Part shown: positions 1 to 9,200 of the stretch, piece by piece | How the letters are laid out: every line of letters begins with the position of its first letter | Numbering within the stretch: the first letter of the stretch is position 1 | Assembly (NCBI GenBank): GCA_001275005.1 | Contig: JWZX01003268.1 | Location: 1-40,211, forward strand | DNA length: 40,211 nucleotides | Direction of reading: 5' to 3' | Source of the DNA: Chrysochromulina tobinii | Taxonomy: Eukaryota > Haptophyta > Prymnesiales > Chrysochromulinaceae | Notes under the pieces: generated by a model | The model's database searches: none | The model's input: only the letters and a program-made list of their open reading frames with translations | What the model was told of the DNA's origin: nothing | Program-made: the position numbers and the translations under genes

Positions 1-1544
1 CCCCCTTGCCCCCCTTGCCGCCCTTTTCCCCTCTACCCCCGCCCCCACCCCTGCCCTTGATGGTGCGTATTGGCGCCGTGCGCACGCAGGTGTGGAACAA
101 GACCGTCAAGCCCTCCCCCAAGGTCGGGCTGCAGGGCTCGTGGCAGCCCGTGGACGAGCTCCATGCTGTCCTGGTGCACTGCGACACGTGGACGCCGCGC
201 TTCGATGGGCTTCGTGGGAACGTGGTCCCTCTCGGGCCGGTGCCATCGTCCCACGGGGACCGCGCCTCGCGCCACTTCCACGAAAACGTGGTCCACTACT
301 CGGAGCTCCTAATTAAGGAAAAGCCTCCGGAGATGTCGAAGAAGAAGCGCAAGAAGGCGGAGGACGGCACGGCGACCTACGCCGACGACGGGCTCGCGAC
401 GCCGCGCTACCGCATGATGTTCTCGCTCTATCGGCGTGAGGTGATGGTGACGCCAATCAACCCGAACCCGGTCCCTGGTGATGAGGCCCCGGCGATGCCG
501 GAGGGCAAGCACCTGACCTTCTGCATGGCGCCGGAGGACATTCTGATCCGTAACTCCTTCCACATGCTCACGGAGGCGGAGAAGGAGACGCGCCGCGCCG
601 AGTACAAGTCGAAGCAGTCGGCGCCCAAGCCCAAGGGCAGTCCCGGGCTCGGAATGGGCGCGACGGCCGTCGGGATGATGCCCGGCATGGGCGGCGCCAT
701 CTCGGCGGGCGCGATGGCGCTCTTGGCCGATGGGAGCCAGTTGGCTGGTGCCATGCCGCAAGCTCTCGTCTCGTCACAGCACATCGAGCTGCTCCCCGCA
801 GCCGCGAGTGCCGCTGCCGAGCCGACGGGTGCAGGCGCGCCCCAAATCGGCTCCCTCTCCGCGACCACAGGCCACGTGGCAGGCGGAACGCCCCTCTGGA
901 TCCAGGGATCGCGCTTCAGCACGCGCACGCGCGTCTGCTTTGGGAGCGCGATCGCCACCGACGTGCACGCGTGCAACGGCAGCCTGATCACCGTTGTCGT
1001 GCCGGCCTCGCCATCTGGCCGTGCGGAGACGGTCGAGGTGCGCTTGACCCATGATGGCCTCAATTGGTCCAACCCGCTTCTGTACACGTACCGGGACGAG
1101 GCCTCAGCTGCCGAGGAGTCGGCGCACATGGTTGGCCTGATGGCGCTGCTCACTCCCCTCGTCGAGGAGAACTGCGTGGCAGAATCGCCCGATGCGACGC
1201 CGGCGGAGCTGATGGACAGCTCACTCCCGCCTGCGCTGCAGCTGCTCGGCGGAGTTCTTTCCATGCTCCAGAGCAGCGGCGTCTCCGACCTCTCGCGCGT
1301 CGACATGCATGGGCGCTCGCTGCTCCACTACGCGTGTGCCCTTCGCCACGCTGGCGCCGTCAAGTTGCTCCTGGCCGCGCGGGTCGATCCACGCGGCGTC
1401 GACGTGGCCGGCATGAGCGCCGCGGACTGGGCACGCCGTACCGGCTTTGCCGAAGGCGAGGCGCTGATCGCGCAGGCGCTCGCCAATGGCGACGGCGCGC
1501 CGCCCGCGGCGGTGGCGGCCGTCGACAGCAGCATGATGCTGTAG
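1..1544 (+). CDS. TIG/IPT plus ankyrin protein, 5' end outside window (CAMTA-like?)
   Basis: The frame is open from the window edge to a TAG at 1542-1544, so the start is missing; the first ATG is at 60. About 510 residues are visible. Residues near 280-365 (nt 840-1095) look like an IPT/TIG immunoglobulin-like fold: a Gly-Gly-Thr-Pro turn, then Val-Cys-Phe-Gly and a Ser-Asn-Pro ending. After a linker, residues near 427-500 hold one clear and one weak ankyrin repeat (Gly-Arg-Ser-Leu-Leu-His-Tyr-Ala, then a leucine-rich helix). TIG followed by ankyrin repeats is the order in CAMTA transcription activators and NF-kB-like proteins. No CG-1 domain or IQ motif is visible here. A basic Lys-Lys-Lys-Arg-Lys-Lys patch near nt 340 could be a nuclear signal. 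A nuclear regulator is inference. A Gly/Met/Ala-rich stretch at nt 650-780 is low complexity. Confidence 0.6.
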   Translation, partial: PLPPLPPFSPLPPPPPLPLMVRIGAVRTQVWNKTVKPSPKVGLQGSWQPVDELHAVLVHCDTWTPRFDGLRGNVVPLGPVPSSHGDRASRHFHENVVHYSELLIKEKPPEMSKKKRKKAEDGTATYADDGLATPRYRMMFSLYRREVMVTPINPNPVPGDEAPAMPEGKHLTFCMAPEDILIRNSFHMLTEAEKETRRAEYKSKQSAPKPKGSPGLGMGATAVGMMPGMGGAISAGAMALLADGSQLAGAMPQALVSSQHIELLPAAASAAAEPTGAGAPQIGSLSATTGHVAGGTPLWIQGSRFSTRTRVCFGSAIATDVHACNGSLITVVVPASPSGRAETVEVRLTHDGLNWSNPLLYTYRDEASAAEESAHMVGLMALLTPLVEENCVAESPDATPAELMDSSLPPALQLLGGVLSMLQSSGVSDLSRVDMHGRSLLHYACALRHAGAVKLLLAARVDPRGVDVAGMSAADWARRTGFAEGEALIAQALANGDGAPPAAVAAVDSSMML

Positions 1545-2144
1545 GCGCGTTGCAGTGGGCGCAATGCTGTACCCTCATGCAGAGGCGGCATAGACGCACC
1601 GGGGGGGACGGAGACAGGCCGTGGGACGAGCCAGACGCGCGTGGAGACAGACGATGGGGGAGCGAGGCTGGCGTGCACAGCGCGCGCCGAGCCGGGCGCC
1701 GCAGACCGGGGGCACCACAGGAACGGACATCACGTTCACGTCCACGTTCACAGGGAACGGATACCAAGGCTTAACAGACGTCGAGGAGCGATCGCGCGTT
1801 CGGGAGGAGCGGCGGTGTCACGGCCCCGTCAAGAGCGAGATGAGCATGGGCAGAGGATGTTGATGGGAGGCTGAGACTCCTAAGGGCGTGCCCGGGGGGA
1901 TGCATCCGAGCGGAAAGGGGACGGGGGGTCGGCGTGTATGGTGGACGTGGACGGACGCCGGAGCGTCGCCGTGCTGAGCGGCGCCCGTTTTCCTAGATAT
2001 CGCGTGTATGTGTGTGCCTTGGCTTGGTGCGACTTGCCATACTTGTGGAATTGTCCCCTTGCGTGTTTTTGCGGGATTTGTGTTTTCCATTGACTTGACT
2101 TTACTTGATCTTGTTTTTTCCCGTCTCACGATCTTCAATCGCTC
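1545..2144. other. Intergenic, no gene recognised
   Basis: No convincing reading frame. The first half is GC-rich and holds short direct repeats of ACGTTCAC near 1733-1752. The last 150 bases are T-rich and probably form the promoter and 5' leader of the mS41 gene. A TTGACTTGAC doublet lies at 2090-2099, about 45 bases before the mS41 ATG. Confidence 0.5.
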
Positions 2145-2546
2145 ATGCACTCGCTGTTTGCGCGAGGCGTCGGCGCGAGCCTGCTGCCGCGTACCGGCTT
2201 TGCTCAGCGCGCGCTCCTGATGAGCACCGACGCAGCCAAGGCACAGGTGGAAGAGTTCTTGCGCGCCGCGAGCCGACCCAAGATGGGAGTCGCGAAGGCC
2301 AAGCAAAGCGCGGGTCAAAAGGCGCTCGACCTGACAAAACAGGCGAACCGAATGAAAGATATGGACCTGAAGGCGCTGCTGCAAACCGATGGCAGAAAGC
2401 TCAAGGAGCTTGGGTTGCCGGTGCAGGAGCGCAAGCGGCTGCTGAATTTCATCGACAAGTATCTCCGGGGCTACAAGCACGATGGACGACCTGGACAGCA
2501 TGCATGGAAGGGGTGGCGAGCGCCGTCTTTCGTTGGTTCCCAATAG
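2145..2546 (+). CDS. Mitochondrial small-subunit ribosomal protein mS41 (IGR motif, Fyv4-like)
   Basis: The 133-residue protein starts at the first ATG of the frame. The first 25 residues carry Arg but no acid (Ser-Leu-Phe-Ala-Arg, Arg-Thr-Gly-Phe) and look like a mitochondrial presequence, followed by a second Met at 26. Residues about 36-103 match the IGR domain: Val-Glu-Glu-Phe-Leu at the start, then Leu-Lys-Glu-Leu-Gly-Leu-Pro-Val and Glu-Arg-Lys-Arg-Leu-Leu near the end, the signature of mS41/Fyv4 proteins. Known members belong to the small subunit of the mitochondrial ribosome. The stop codon lies inside a tandemly repeated block shared with the RPC11 3' region, so the last residues may have been reshaped by that duplication. 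The gene converges on RPC11. Confidence 0.8.
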   Translation: MHSLFARGVGASLLPRTGFAQRALLMSTDAAKAQVEEFLRAASRPKMGVAKAKQSAGQKALDLTKQANRMKDMDLKALLQTDGRKLKELGLPVQERKRLLNFIDKYLRGYKHDGRPGQHAWKGWRAPSFVGSQ

Positions 2547-2860
2547 AATGGTTGCTTTCTAAAAGCTCGTAATAACCATGCATCGCATTGCGCTGTATTC
2601 ACTGTACACATGTGATGGCCACACTCCGCGCGCCGCAGGGGCTCGCGGCGGCCGGGCCCGTCGCGGGTCCGGACGGTCGTGATCACGTCTGTGCTCGCGT
2701 CGGCGGAGCGTATCCGCAGCTGCTGAGAGTAGGCCCTCCGATAGAGTGCATGCTTTCTAAAGCGACTTATAACCATGCATGGCATCGCCCTGTATGCACT
2801 GTACACACGTGAACACGCGTTTCAGTCCTCTCGCCATCGATGGCCACACTCCGTGCATTT
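2541..2860. repeat. Imperfect tandem duplication, unit about 196 bp, including RPC11 3' end
   Basis: The block at 2541-2635 is repeated at 2737-2860: both have GCTTTCTAAA, then TAATAACCATGCAT or TATAACCATGCAT, then CTGTA-CACTGTACACA and GATGGCCACACTCCG. Between them, 2611-2750 repeats the start of the RPC11 3' coding end (2834-2931), sharing GTCGGCGGAGCG, CAGCTGCTGA and AGTAGGCCCTCCGAT. The duplicate has diverged and carries a GC-rich insertion. Confidence 0.8.
2611..2740 (-). pseudogene. Decayed partial copy of the RPC11 C-terminal zinc ribbon
   Basis: On the minus strand this stretch encodes Arg-Arg-Ala-Tyr-Ser-Gln-Gln-Leu-Arg-Ile-Arg-Ser-Ala-Asp, nearly identical to the RPC11 ribbon 200 bases away. 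It then loses the catalytic Glu and the Phe-Tyr-Lys-Cys part, replaced by unrelated GC-rich sequence, before a relic of Glu-Cys-Gly-His. There is no N-terminal half. It cannot make a working subunit and is best read as a remnant of a local tandem duplication. Confidence 0.7.
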
Positions 2861-3145
2861 GTAAAACGTGGTCATCGGCTCGTCGGCGGAGCGGATCTGC
2901 AGCTGCTGATAGTAGGCCCTCCGATTGGTGCACTTTGGGCAGTTTGCATCGCTCTGGTCGGCATTCTTCCATGCCTCAGGCCCGCCGAGCACCTCGTCGA
3001 CCGCCTTGTGCTCGAGCGGAACGTCAACGCGCACCATCGCCTTGAGGTGGTACACGTACGGGCACGTCTGGCAGTAGAAGCGCAGCCGGCCGCCCGTCGA
3101 AGTCTCGAGCATCAGCATGTTGCCACATATGAAGCAGAAATGCAT
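2822..3145 (-). CDS. DNA-directed RNA polymerase III subunit RPC11 (POLR3K/RPC10)
   Basis: At 107 residues it matches the family length of about 108. Two zinc ribbons are visible. The N-terminal one uses Cys4, Cys7, Cys25 and Cys28. The TFIIS-like C-terminal one uses Cys69, Cys72, Cys97 and Cys100, with the acidic hairpin Arg-Ser-Ala-Asp-Glu-Pro-Met-Thr at 85-92; Asp88-Glu89 are the catalytic pair in this family. RPC11 is a small subunit of nuclear RNA polymerase III, needed for intrinsic RNA cleavage, termination and reinitiation at tRNA and 5S genes. The start is the only ATG that gives the complete first ribbon. The gene diverges from the fucosyltransferase-like gene across 199 bases, and a decayed copy of its 3' end lies just downstream. 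Confidence 0.95.
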   Translation of the reverse strand: MHFCFICGNMLMLETSTGGRLRFYCQTCPYVYHLKAMVRVDVPLEHKAVDEVLGGPEAWKNADQSDANCPKCTNRRAYYQQLQIRSADEPMTTFYKCTECGHRWRED

Positions 3146-3344
3146 TGCGAGAGGGCCTTCCGCCGAGCGATGGCGAGTGGGCGGCGGCGCAGCCAGGGCC
3201 GACGCGTGCGAAAGCTGCGCACTTCACGTGAATTCACATCAAATCGTACATGTAAGGGGACATGCGCGCGCATGTCGGGTAGGAATTTCTGATTGGCTTT
3301 CACGCGCGCGCACACTGCGCGCACCGCGATCATAAATCGCCGAA
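3146..3344. promoter_or_regulatory. Probable bidirectional promoter with 18-bp palindrome
   Basis: This 199-base region lies between two divergent start codons. It holds a perfect 18-bp palindrome, GACATGCGCGCGCATGTC, at 3259-3276 and a reversed CCAAT box (ATTGG) near 3291. That both genes are driven from here is inferred from spacing only. Confidence 0.4.
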
Positions 3345-4886
3345 ATGGCGTCGCTCAGGCAGGACCTCGCCCGGAAGCAACAACACCGCAGCATGCAAAG
3401 CTCAACGCTGGCGGCATTGCCCTCCGCCGTACCAGGTGGTGCATGCGACCCGTGCCTTTTGCCTGTCGCGCCTGCCGACTGCCGTCATATGGCCAAGACA
3501 CAATGTTGCGCACCGATGGGTTGCAGCTGGATTGCAGAGCTGAACCGGACCCTCGGCCTCCGATTCGAAATGACAAAGGGAGCTGGCTGGGGAAATTACT
3601 GGCCCCTCGTGCGATCATTGCACCTGCTTGCAGCGACCCTTGGCCGTCGGCTCCTCCTCCACCGTGGTGAAAGCTTACGTGCCCTGCCTCTGCCTGTGCA
3701 TCAGTTTGCACATGGCGGCACTGTGCCCTGGATGTTTGACTCGGCAAAAGAGGCAGAAACCCACATCGCACGCGCACACGTTCTGCATGAAGTCGACCTG
3801 CGCTCCCCTGAGGCGCATCTCCGATCTTTGGCTGTCCGTCTGCTCCGCTCAGCCGTGATCGCTCGACAGCAGCACGTATGGCTGAACGTGTCATGGTACG
3901 TGCAACTCGTGCTTGCGAAGGGCGCGGTGCGTGGGAATCCTAAGTTTTACCTGCCGGGGTGCGCCAACGAGCAGTACACCAATCTCCTCGCGGCTTGTAT
4001 CGGCCGATTGGCCACCACGCCAATCCGTGGCAGCACGCTGGCCTTGGCGCACGACGAGCTCCGAAGACGTATGCCAGCCGATGGTGATTACATCGGTGTG
4101 CACGTGCGCACTCTGGCGAGCGATCTGAAGCCGGCGAGCAACTGGTCATCCGCGCTGGCGAGGCAAAGCTGGAACGCGTCGGCGACTCTTGTGATGCTTG
4201 CATGGGACACAGGCGTCAACGTGAACGAGTACGCTGAGGCCCTTCGGTCGGTGTGCGCGATGGGTAGCTTGTACATCGCCTCCGACTCGGGTGCAGTCGT
4301 CAAACTCTTCGAGCAGCTGTGCCCGAGGGCACGTATCTTCTCGAGCGGCGTTCGTGGGAGCGCGCACCCGTGGATCGAGGCGGCGTCGTTGTCGCCTTCG
4401 GTCTCGCCTTCGACATCGACTGAAGAGGGCTCGACGGACGCGACCACAGCAGCGGGTGTGTTGCAGCAGATCTCGCATAGCAGGCCGCTGGCAAGGCTGG
4501 ATGCGCCGCTCTTGGATTGGCTTCTCCTCTCGGAGGCACGCGCCTGCGGCCGGTGGGGCCACGACTCAAGCTTCCAGTCGACGGCGGTGGAGCGAGGCCG
4601 TTTCTGCTCGGGTAAAATGATCGGCCTGCTTCCAAAGCCCTGGGCGCGAAGGCGACGGGTGCACACGTACACACTGTGGACACAGCTCCGTCGCGTGCAG
4701 CGCTGCCACGACGAGCTGAGCGCGCCGTCGGCGTTGCGAGGGGCCGCAAGGTGCAAGGGGCCGCAGGGTGCGAGGTACTTGACTGCACTCAAACTCTTCG
4801 AGGCAAGCTTTGTAGGCACGCCATGTGAAGGGCGACGCACGCTCGTCGCATGCGCACAGCTGCTGCACGCCGGACTGCTCGCGTGA
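3345..4886 (+). CDS. Fucosyltransferase-like glycosyltransferase
   Basis: The 513-residue protein starts at ATG 3345. Three blocks resemble the fucosyltransferase superfamily with the HxR nucleotide-sugar motif (GT23, GT37, GT65, GT68, NodZ): Tyr-Ile-Gly-Val-His-Val-Arg-Thr at about 247-255; Leu-Tyr-Ile-Ala-Ser-Asp-Ser-Gly at about 308-316 followed by a Phe-Ser-Ser-Gly strand; and Leu-Asp-Trp-Leu-Leu-Leu-Ser-Glu-Ala at about 389-398 followed by a Ser-Ser-Phe-Gln-Ser-Thr-Ala segment. In known members these line the GDP-fucose pocket. An aromatic Lys-Gly-Ala-Gly-Trp-Gly-Asn-Tyr-Trp block lies near residue 80. No clear signal anchor is seen, which is unusual for a Golgi enzyme, so an upstream exon is possible. 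The Cys-rich start and a Ser/Thr-rich insert near nt 4380-4450 are lineage-specific. Donor and acceptor are unknown. Confidence 0.55.
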   Translation: MASLRQDLARKQQHRSMQSSTLAALPSAVPGGACDPCLLPVAPADCRHMAKTQCCAPMGCSWIAELNRTLGLRFEMTKGAGWGNYWPLVRSLHLLAATLGRRLLLHRGESLRALPLPVHQFAHGGTVPWMFDSAKEAETHIARAHVLHEVDLRSPEAHLRSLAVRLLRSAVIARQQHVWLNVSWYVQLVLAKGAVRGNPKFYLPGCANEQYTNLLAACIGRLATTPIRGSTLALAHDELRRRMPADGDYIGVHVRTLASDLKPASNWSSALARQSWNASATLVMLAWDTGVNVNEYAEALRSVCAMGSLYIASDSGAVVKLFEQLCPRARIFSSGVRGSAHPWIEAASLSPSVSPSTSTEEGSTDATTAAGVLQQISHSRPLARLDAPLLDWLLLSEARACGRWGHDSSFQSTAVERGRFCSGKMIGLLPKPWARRRRVHTYTLWTQLRRVQRCHDELSAPSALRGAARCKGPQGARYLTALKLFEASFVGTPCEGRRTLVACAQLLHAGLLA

Positions 4887-4977
4887 ATGATGACCGTGTG
4901 AAAAACGTCCGCCGTCCGACCTTCATAACAACTCATGTGTTGATGAAGAGGACTGTGTGATTTTCTATTCGCGATTT

Positions 4978-6081
4978 ATGTCAAGTCCTGTCGCTCGCCT
5001 GCTGCTGCTGGTTGTGGTTGAGGCGCACGAATACTTGTCGGCCCCTCTATCTCGTACGGGCTCGTGCCTGCTCAATGGTGTGATCATGGGCAGCAAGATC
5101 TGCCAGACGCACACCACGCCGGACACCAGTGACGATGTGCAGTGCCTCGATGACAAGCTCACGTACTCCCACTTGTTCCACGTCCACCCCGCGTACGAGA
5201 ATTTTGCGTGCGGTGGCTCAACTTTGGTGAAAGGCAGCCGTGGCGGGTCTCAGGGCCTTCTCCAGGAGTGCGGCGATCTGAAGAGCGACCCGACTCATTT
5301 CAACATGAGCCTCCCTGGCCCTGGGGAGGTTGCCACCTACAAGGCTGGTCAGGAAGTGGAGCTCGGGCTCAAGGGCTTCTTCCATCAGGGCGTCATGCGG
5401 GTGAGCCTCTGCTTCTATGAGGACAGCGCCTGCTCATCGCCCAGCCACTTCACGTCGTACGTCCTCGGGTATCACTTTTCGGAGGGGACCTCGGGGGATG
5501 CGTCAGCACCCGAAGGGATCTATTCCGTCGTCCTCGGTTTCAAAGTGCGCATGCCCAACCGCAAAGGCCGTGCCGCCCTCCAGTGGCTCGTGGACGCGGA
5601 AGACGTCCGATCCTACGTCTCGTGCACCACGATCGAGATCATCGGTGCGACCGTCGAGTCGCCCCAGCGCAGCCCGAGCTCAGCTCCGTTGCATGGTCCG
5701 AGGACGGACTCGTATGCATGCAACGGGCACCCTCTGTGCAACTGCACGACGACCCACGAGCCCACGAGCCCCAACGTTGGGTTGGGGCTCGTGTGCCCGC
5801 AAGGCACGTCGCCCTCGGTCATCAACGGTACCTCGACCGGGACCGATATTGTCGCTCAGTACAAGGCGCAGCTGGGAGTAGATGTTTTCTGCGGACTTTG
5901 CATCAGCAACGGTTGCCCCTCGAGCTGCGGCGGCAAGTACAATGGCTTCTACCAGGGCCCCAAGTGCACAAACGCACCTGTGCTCAAGGGCTGCGGCGCG
6001 ACGCATGAGACGGCGCTGCCCAAGTACATAGAGTGTTCCGCGGCCACGTGCACGTCATCCGGCTGGAGCCCGTCGCTATAG
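4978..6081 (+). CDS. Secreted LPMO-like protein (histidine brace) with Cys-rich C-terminus
   Basis: The start is the first ATG of the frame (4978), giving 367 residues. A hydrophobic stretch at 5-14 ends in Val-Glu-Ala, and cleavage there leaves His17 as residue 1 of the mature chain: His-Glu-Tyr-Leu-Ser-Ala-Pro-Leu-Ser-Arg-Thr. This resembles the mature start of lytic polysaccharide monooxygenases (His-x-x-hydrophobic-x-x-Pro-x-Ser-Arg). His136, in Gly-Phe-Phe-His-Gln-Gly after a Tyr-x-Ala-Gly-Gln strand, is a candidate second copper ligand. Leu-Gln-Trp at 201-203 followed by Ser-Tyr-Val-Ser-Cys at 212-216 resembles the C-terminal strand with the axial aromatic. Residues about 250-367 are Cys-rich with Gly-Cys-Pro-Ser-Ser-Cys-Gly-Gly and could form a binding module. 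LPMOs oxidatively cleave polysaccharides such as chitin or cellulose outside the cell; the substrate here is unknown and the family assignment is by motif only. Confidence 0.55.
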   Translation: MSSPVARLLLLVVVEAHEYLSAPLSRTGSCLLNGVIMGSKICQTHTTPDTSDDVQCLDDKLTYSHLFHVHPAYENFACGGSTLVKGSRGGSQGLLQECGDLKSDPTHFNMSLPGPGEVATYKAGQEVELGLKGFFHQGVMRVSLCFYEDSACSSPSHFTSYVLGYHFSEGTSGDASAPEGIYSVVLGFKVRMPNRKGRAALQWLVDAEDVRSYVSCTTIEIIGATVESPQRSPSSAPLHGPRTDSYACNGHPLCNCTTTHEPTSPNVGLGLVCPQGTSPSVINGTSTGTDIVAQYKAQLGVDVFCGLCISNGCPSSCGGKYNGFYQGPKCTNAPVLKGCGATHETALPKYIECSAATCTSSGWSPSL

Positions 6082-6272
6082 AGTATGCTGTGTTAGAACC
6101 GACCGGCTCGATACACGTTGCGACCCCAGCGAGGCTGAGGGTTGCCGTTGCGGGGATACGGTATGTGTGTGGGTGACTAACTTACAAGACCAGTCTCACT
6201 CTAGACACATTTTGGGGGGGGCGGGGCGTGTGTTCACAGCACCAGTGTTGCTCCGTGGCGGACCCTCGTGCA

Positions 6273-9200
6273 ATGAGCCATATGCGGCGTCGCGTGGTTG
6301 TGGAGGACGAGGACGAGGACGAGGACGACAACGGCGCTGCCGCTGTGCCAACCACCAGCGACGGGCCTGCCGCCGCGGAAGAGGCCGACGACCCAATGGA
6401 GGAGGAGGGTGCTGGCGGCGATGATGCCGAGGATGAGCCCGATGCGGCAGCGCCCGCCGATGCTGATGATGGCGAGGCAGACGACGCGCCGCCGCCCGCC
6501 CTGCCGGAGGACGATTTCGACGGGCTGCCTTCAGACGAGGAGGAGGCAGCCGACTCGGGCGCCGAATCGGGTGAGGACAGCGATGATGATAACGAGGGTG
6601 AGGAGGGCGGCGATGACGACGATGACAATGAGGGCGAGGAGGGCGCGGCTAAGAGCAGGGACGACGAGGACGAGGACGAGGTGGTCGTGAGCAAGAAGGC
6701 CAAGAAGCGCAAGGCGGCGGTCGACGACGAGCTGGACGACGACGACCTAGCGCTGCTCGAGGAAAACACGGGCATGGACGTGAGTCGTCTGCGCAAGGGT
6801 GAGGGCGGCCGCCGCCGGCTGCAGAAAAAGGCGCGCGAGGAGACTGCGCCCGTGGCGACCACTGCAGAGGACGCCGAGAATGAAATTGCAGCCGGTCTCT
6901 TCGGCGACGACGACGACGAGGCGGCGGAGGCGGCAGAGGGCGACGACGAGGACGAGCCCAAGGTCGCACGGCCTGCGCGAGACGCGGAGATTGACGACGA
7001 CGACGAGTCGGATGAGAAATCGGACGGCTTCATTGAGTACGCGCCGGGCGAGCGGCCGGTGCGCCGCAAGCACGCGCTGGGCGTGTCGGAGGAGCTCGCC
7101 AACATGCGCGAGGAGGCCGAGGACATCTTCGGCACGTCGACGGAGATTCGCGAGCTGCTTGCGTTCACGCGAGGCGATGCATCCACTGCTGTTGATGAGG
7201 GTGATGACGAGGAGGAGGCGGACGCGCAGTCCGAGGACGAGTCTGAGGACGAGGAGATGGACGGTTTCATCGACGACGACGAGGACGAGGACGATGAGGA
7301 GACGCGCGCCAAAAAGGAAGAGCGGCGCGCGCGCCGTGAGAGGAAGTACGCACGCAAGGGCAAGAAGCGACTTGCGGCGGGCACGGCGGAGGAGGTGATC
7401 GACAAGCTGTATTCGGAGGAGGACAGGAAGGCGTTCTTCAAGACGAGCGAGGATGCCGAGCTTCGCGACAAGGATCTGCCTGAGAGGTTACAGCTTGCCT
7501 TCCGTAACCGCGACGCGCCCCATCCGAGGGAGTTGGAGATGGAGGCGTTGTTCATCTTCTCACGTCTGTTTGCCCAGGGGGTGGGCAAGCTGCCCGAGGA
7601 CGCAGACGGGGCGCCTCCGGTGCGCACCGAGGAGGAGAACGAGCTGCGCACCAAGCGCGTGCTGCGCGCGATCGAGACGGTGCTGAGTAAGCTGCGCGAG
7701 GGCGAGCCTCTCGAAGGCACGAAGGCCAAGGGCAAGAAGAAGGGCGGAAGTGCCGATGAAGAGGAAGGCGTCGTGGAGGATGCGGAGGGCGAGGCCGACG
7801 AGGACGAGGCGAGCAAGGAGCGCCGCCGCTTCGAGCTCGCCTTCATCGCGTACTATCGCAAGGAGGACTGGGCGGCGGTGCTCACGCCGGCGCAATTGCA
7901 TGCCATCCCGGAGCTCGACCGCGAGCACTACCACCTGCAGTCGTCCAAGGCGGCGCTCTTGCGCTCGGCCACGGCGCGCTTCGCGCACGAGCCGGATCTG
8001 CTCAAGCGGCTGCGCGCCTTGCTGCGCACGGCGGACTCCCTGCACGAGGTCCTCGACCTCGAAGCGTGGCTCGAAAACGAGTACGACGTGAAGAACAGTG
8101 GCGCTGCCGCCGAGGATCTAGAGCCGCGCGCTGCCGTGGGCGGCGCGCGCCGCCCCGCCAAGAACCGCTCGCTGTACGCGGCCGCGTGCAAGGGGAGCGC
8201 GTCGGTGCTCGCCGAAAAGTTCGGCCTCTCCGTGAGGGCGCTCGCTGAGAACGTCGTGGTGCACTTTGGGCAGCAGAACTTGCCCGCAGACGAGCTCCTC
8301 ACGCCCGAAGAGGTCGCCAAGGACTTTATCGACATGATGGCCGCGCAGGCGGCGAGCGGGAGCGCGCCGCCGCTGCCCGCCGAGCTGCAGAAGCCCGAGG
8401 GGGCGCTCGCGGCGGCGCGAGAGGTGTTTGCGCATGGGATCGCATCGAACATCGACCTGCGGCACAAGGCGCGCTCGCACATGGGGATGGCGGCGCGACT
8501 GCAGGTGGAGGCGACGCCCAAGGGAGCGGATGAGGTCGACCCGACCCACGCGCTCTACCGCGTGATGAACGAGCTGCACGTGCGGCCCAAGGACACGTCG
8601 GCGGCCGCGCGCGAGCGGCGCAACTCGACGACGCTGTACAAGCTGCTGCCCGGAGCCCCGTACAGGGTCGACTGGCACAATACAGGCAGTCGCGACGAGG
8701 CGGTCGCCAAGGCCGAGCTGCTCATGATGGCGGCCAAGGCGCAGCAGCTGGGTCTCATCACGATGAGTGTTGAGGTCCCGCAGCTCGACGACTACCCCGA
8801 CGCGCCGCCGGACCCCTTTCTGGTGCAGCTGCAGAATGCCTTCCTCACGCCCGTGGACGAGACCGACCCCAACCCGTGCGCCGACAAGTGGAACGCGCAG
8901 CGCACCCTAATCTTGAGGCGGGCGACACTCGGCCTCCTCTACCCGAAGCTAGGCAAGGAGGCGCTCGAGACGGCGCTGCGCGAGGCGCAGCTCATGGTAG
9001 CCGCCGAGTGCGCGCAGCGGCTGCACGCGCTCGCGTACGGGCCGCCCTTCCGCATCGCGCCCGCCGAGCGCAAGCAGCAGAAGCCCGGCAAGAAGAAGAA
9101 GCCCGACTGGTTGCCCAACGTGGGCGACTACTACGAGCGCAAGGCACGCGTCGTCGGCGCGACGCTGCTGCCCTCGGACGACATGGGGCGCGCCAATAAG

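Noticed and set aside
6182-7846. 554-codon antisense frame over the SPT6 N-terminus, almost all Ser
   Set aside because: It is the complement of Asp/Glu codons in the acidic SPT6 region, with no independent features.
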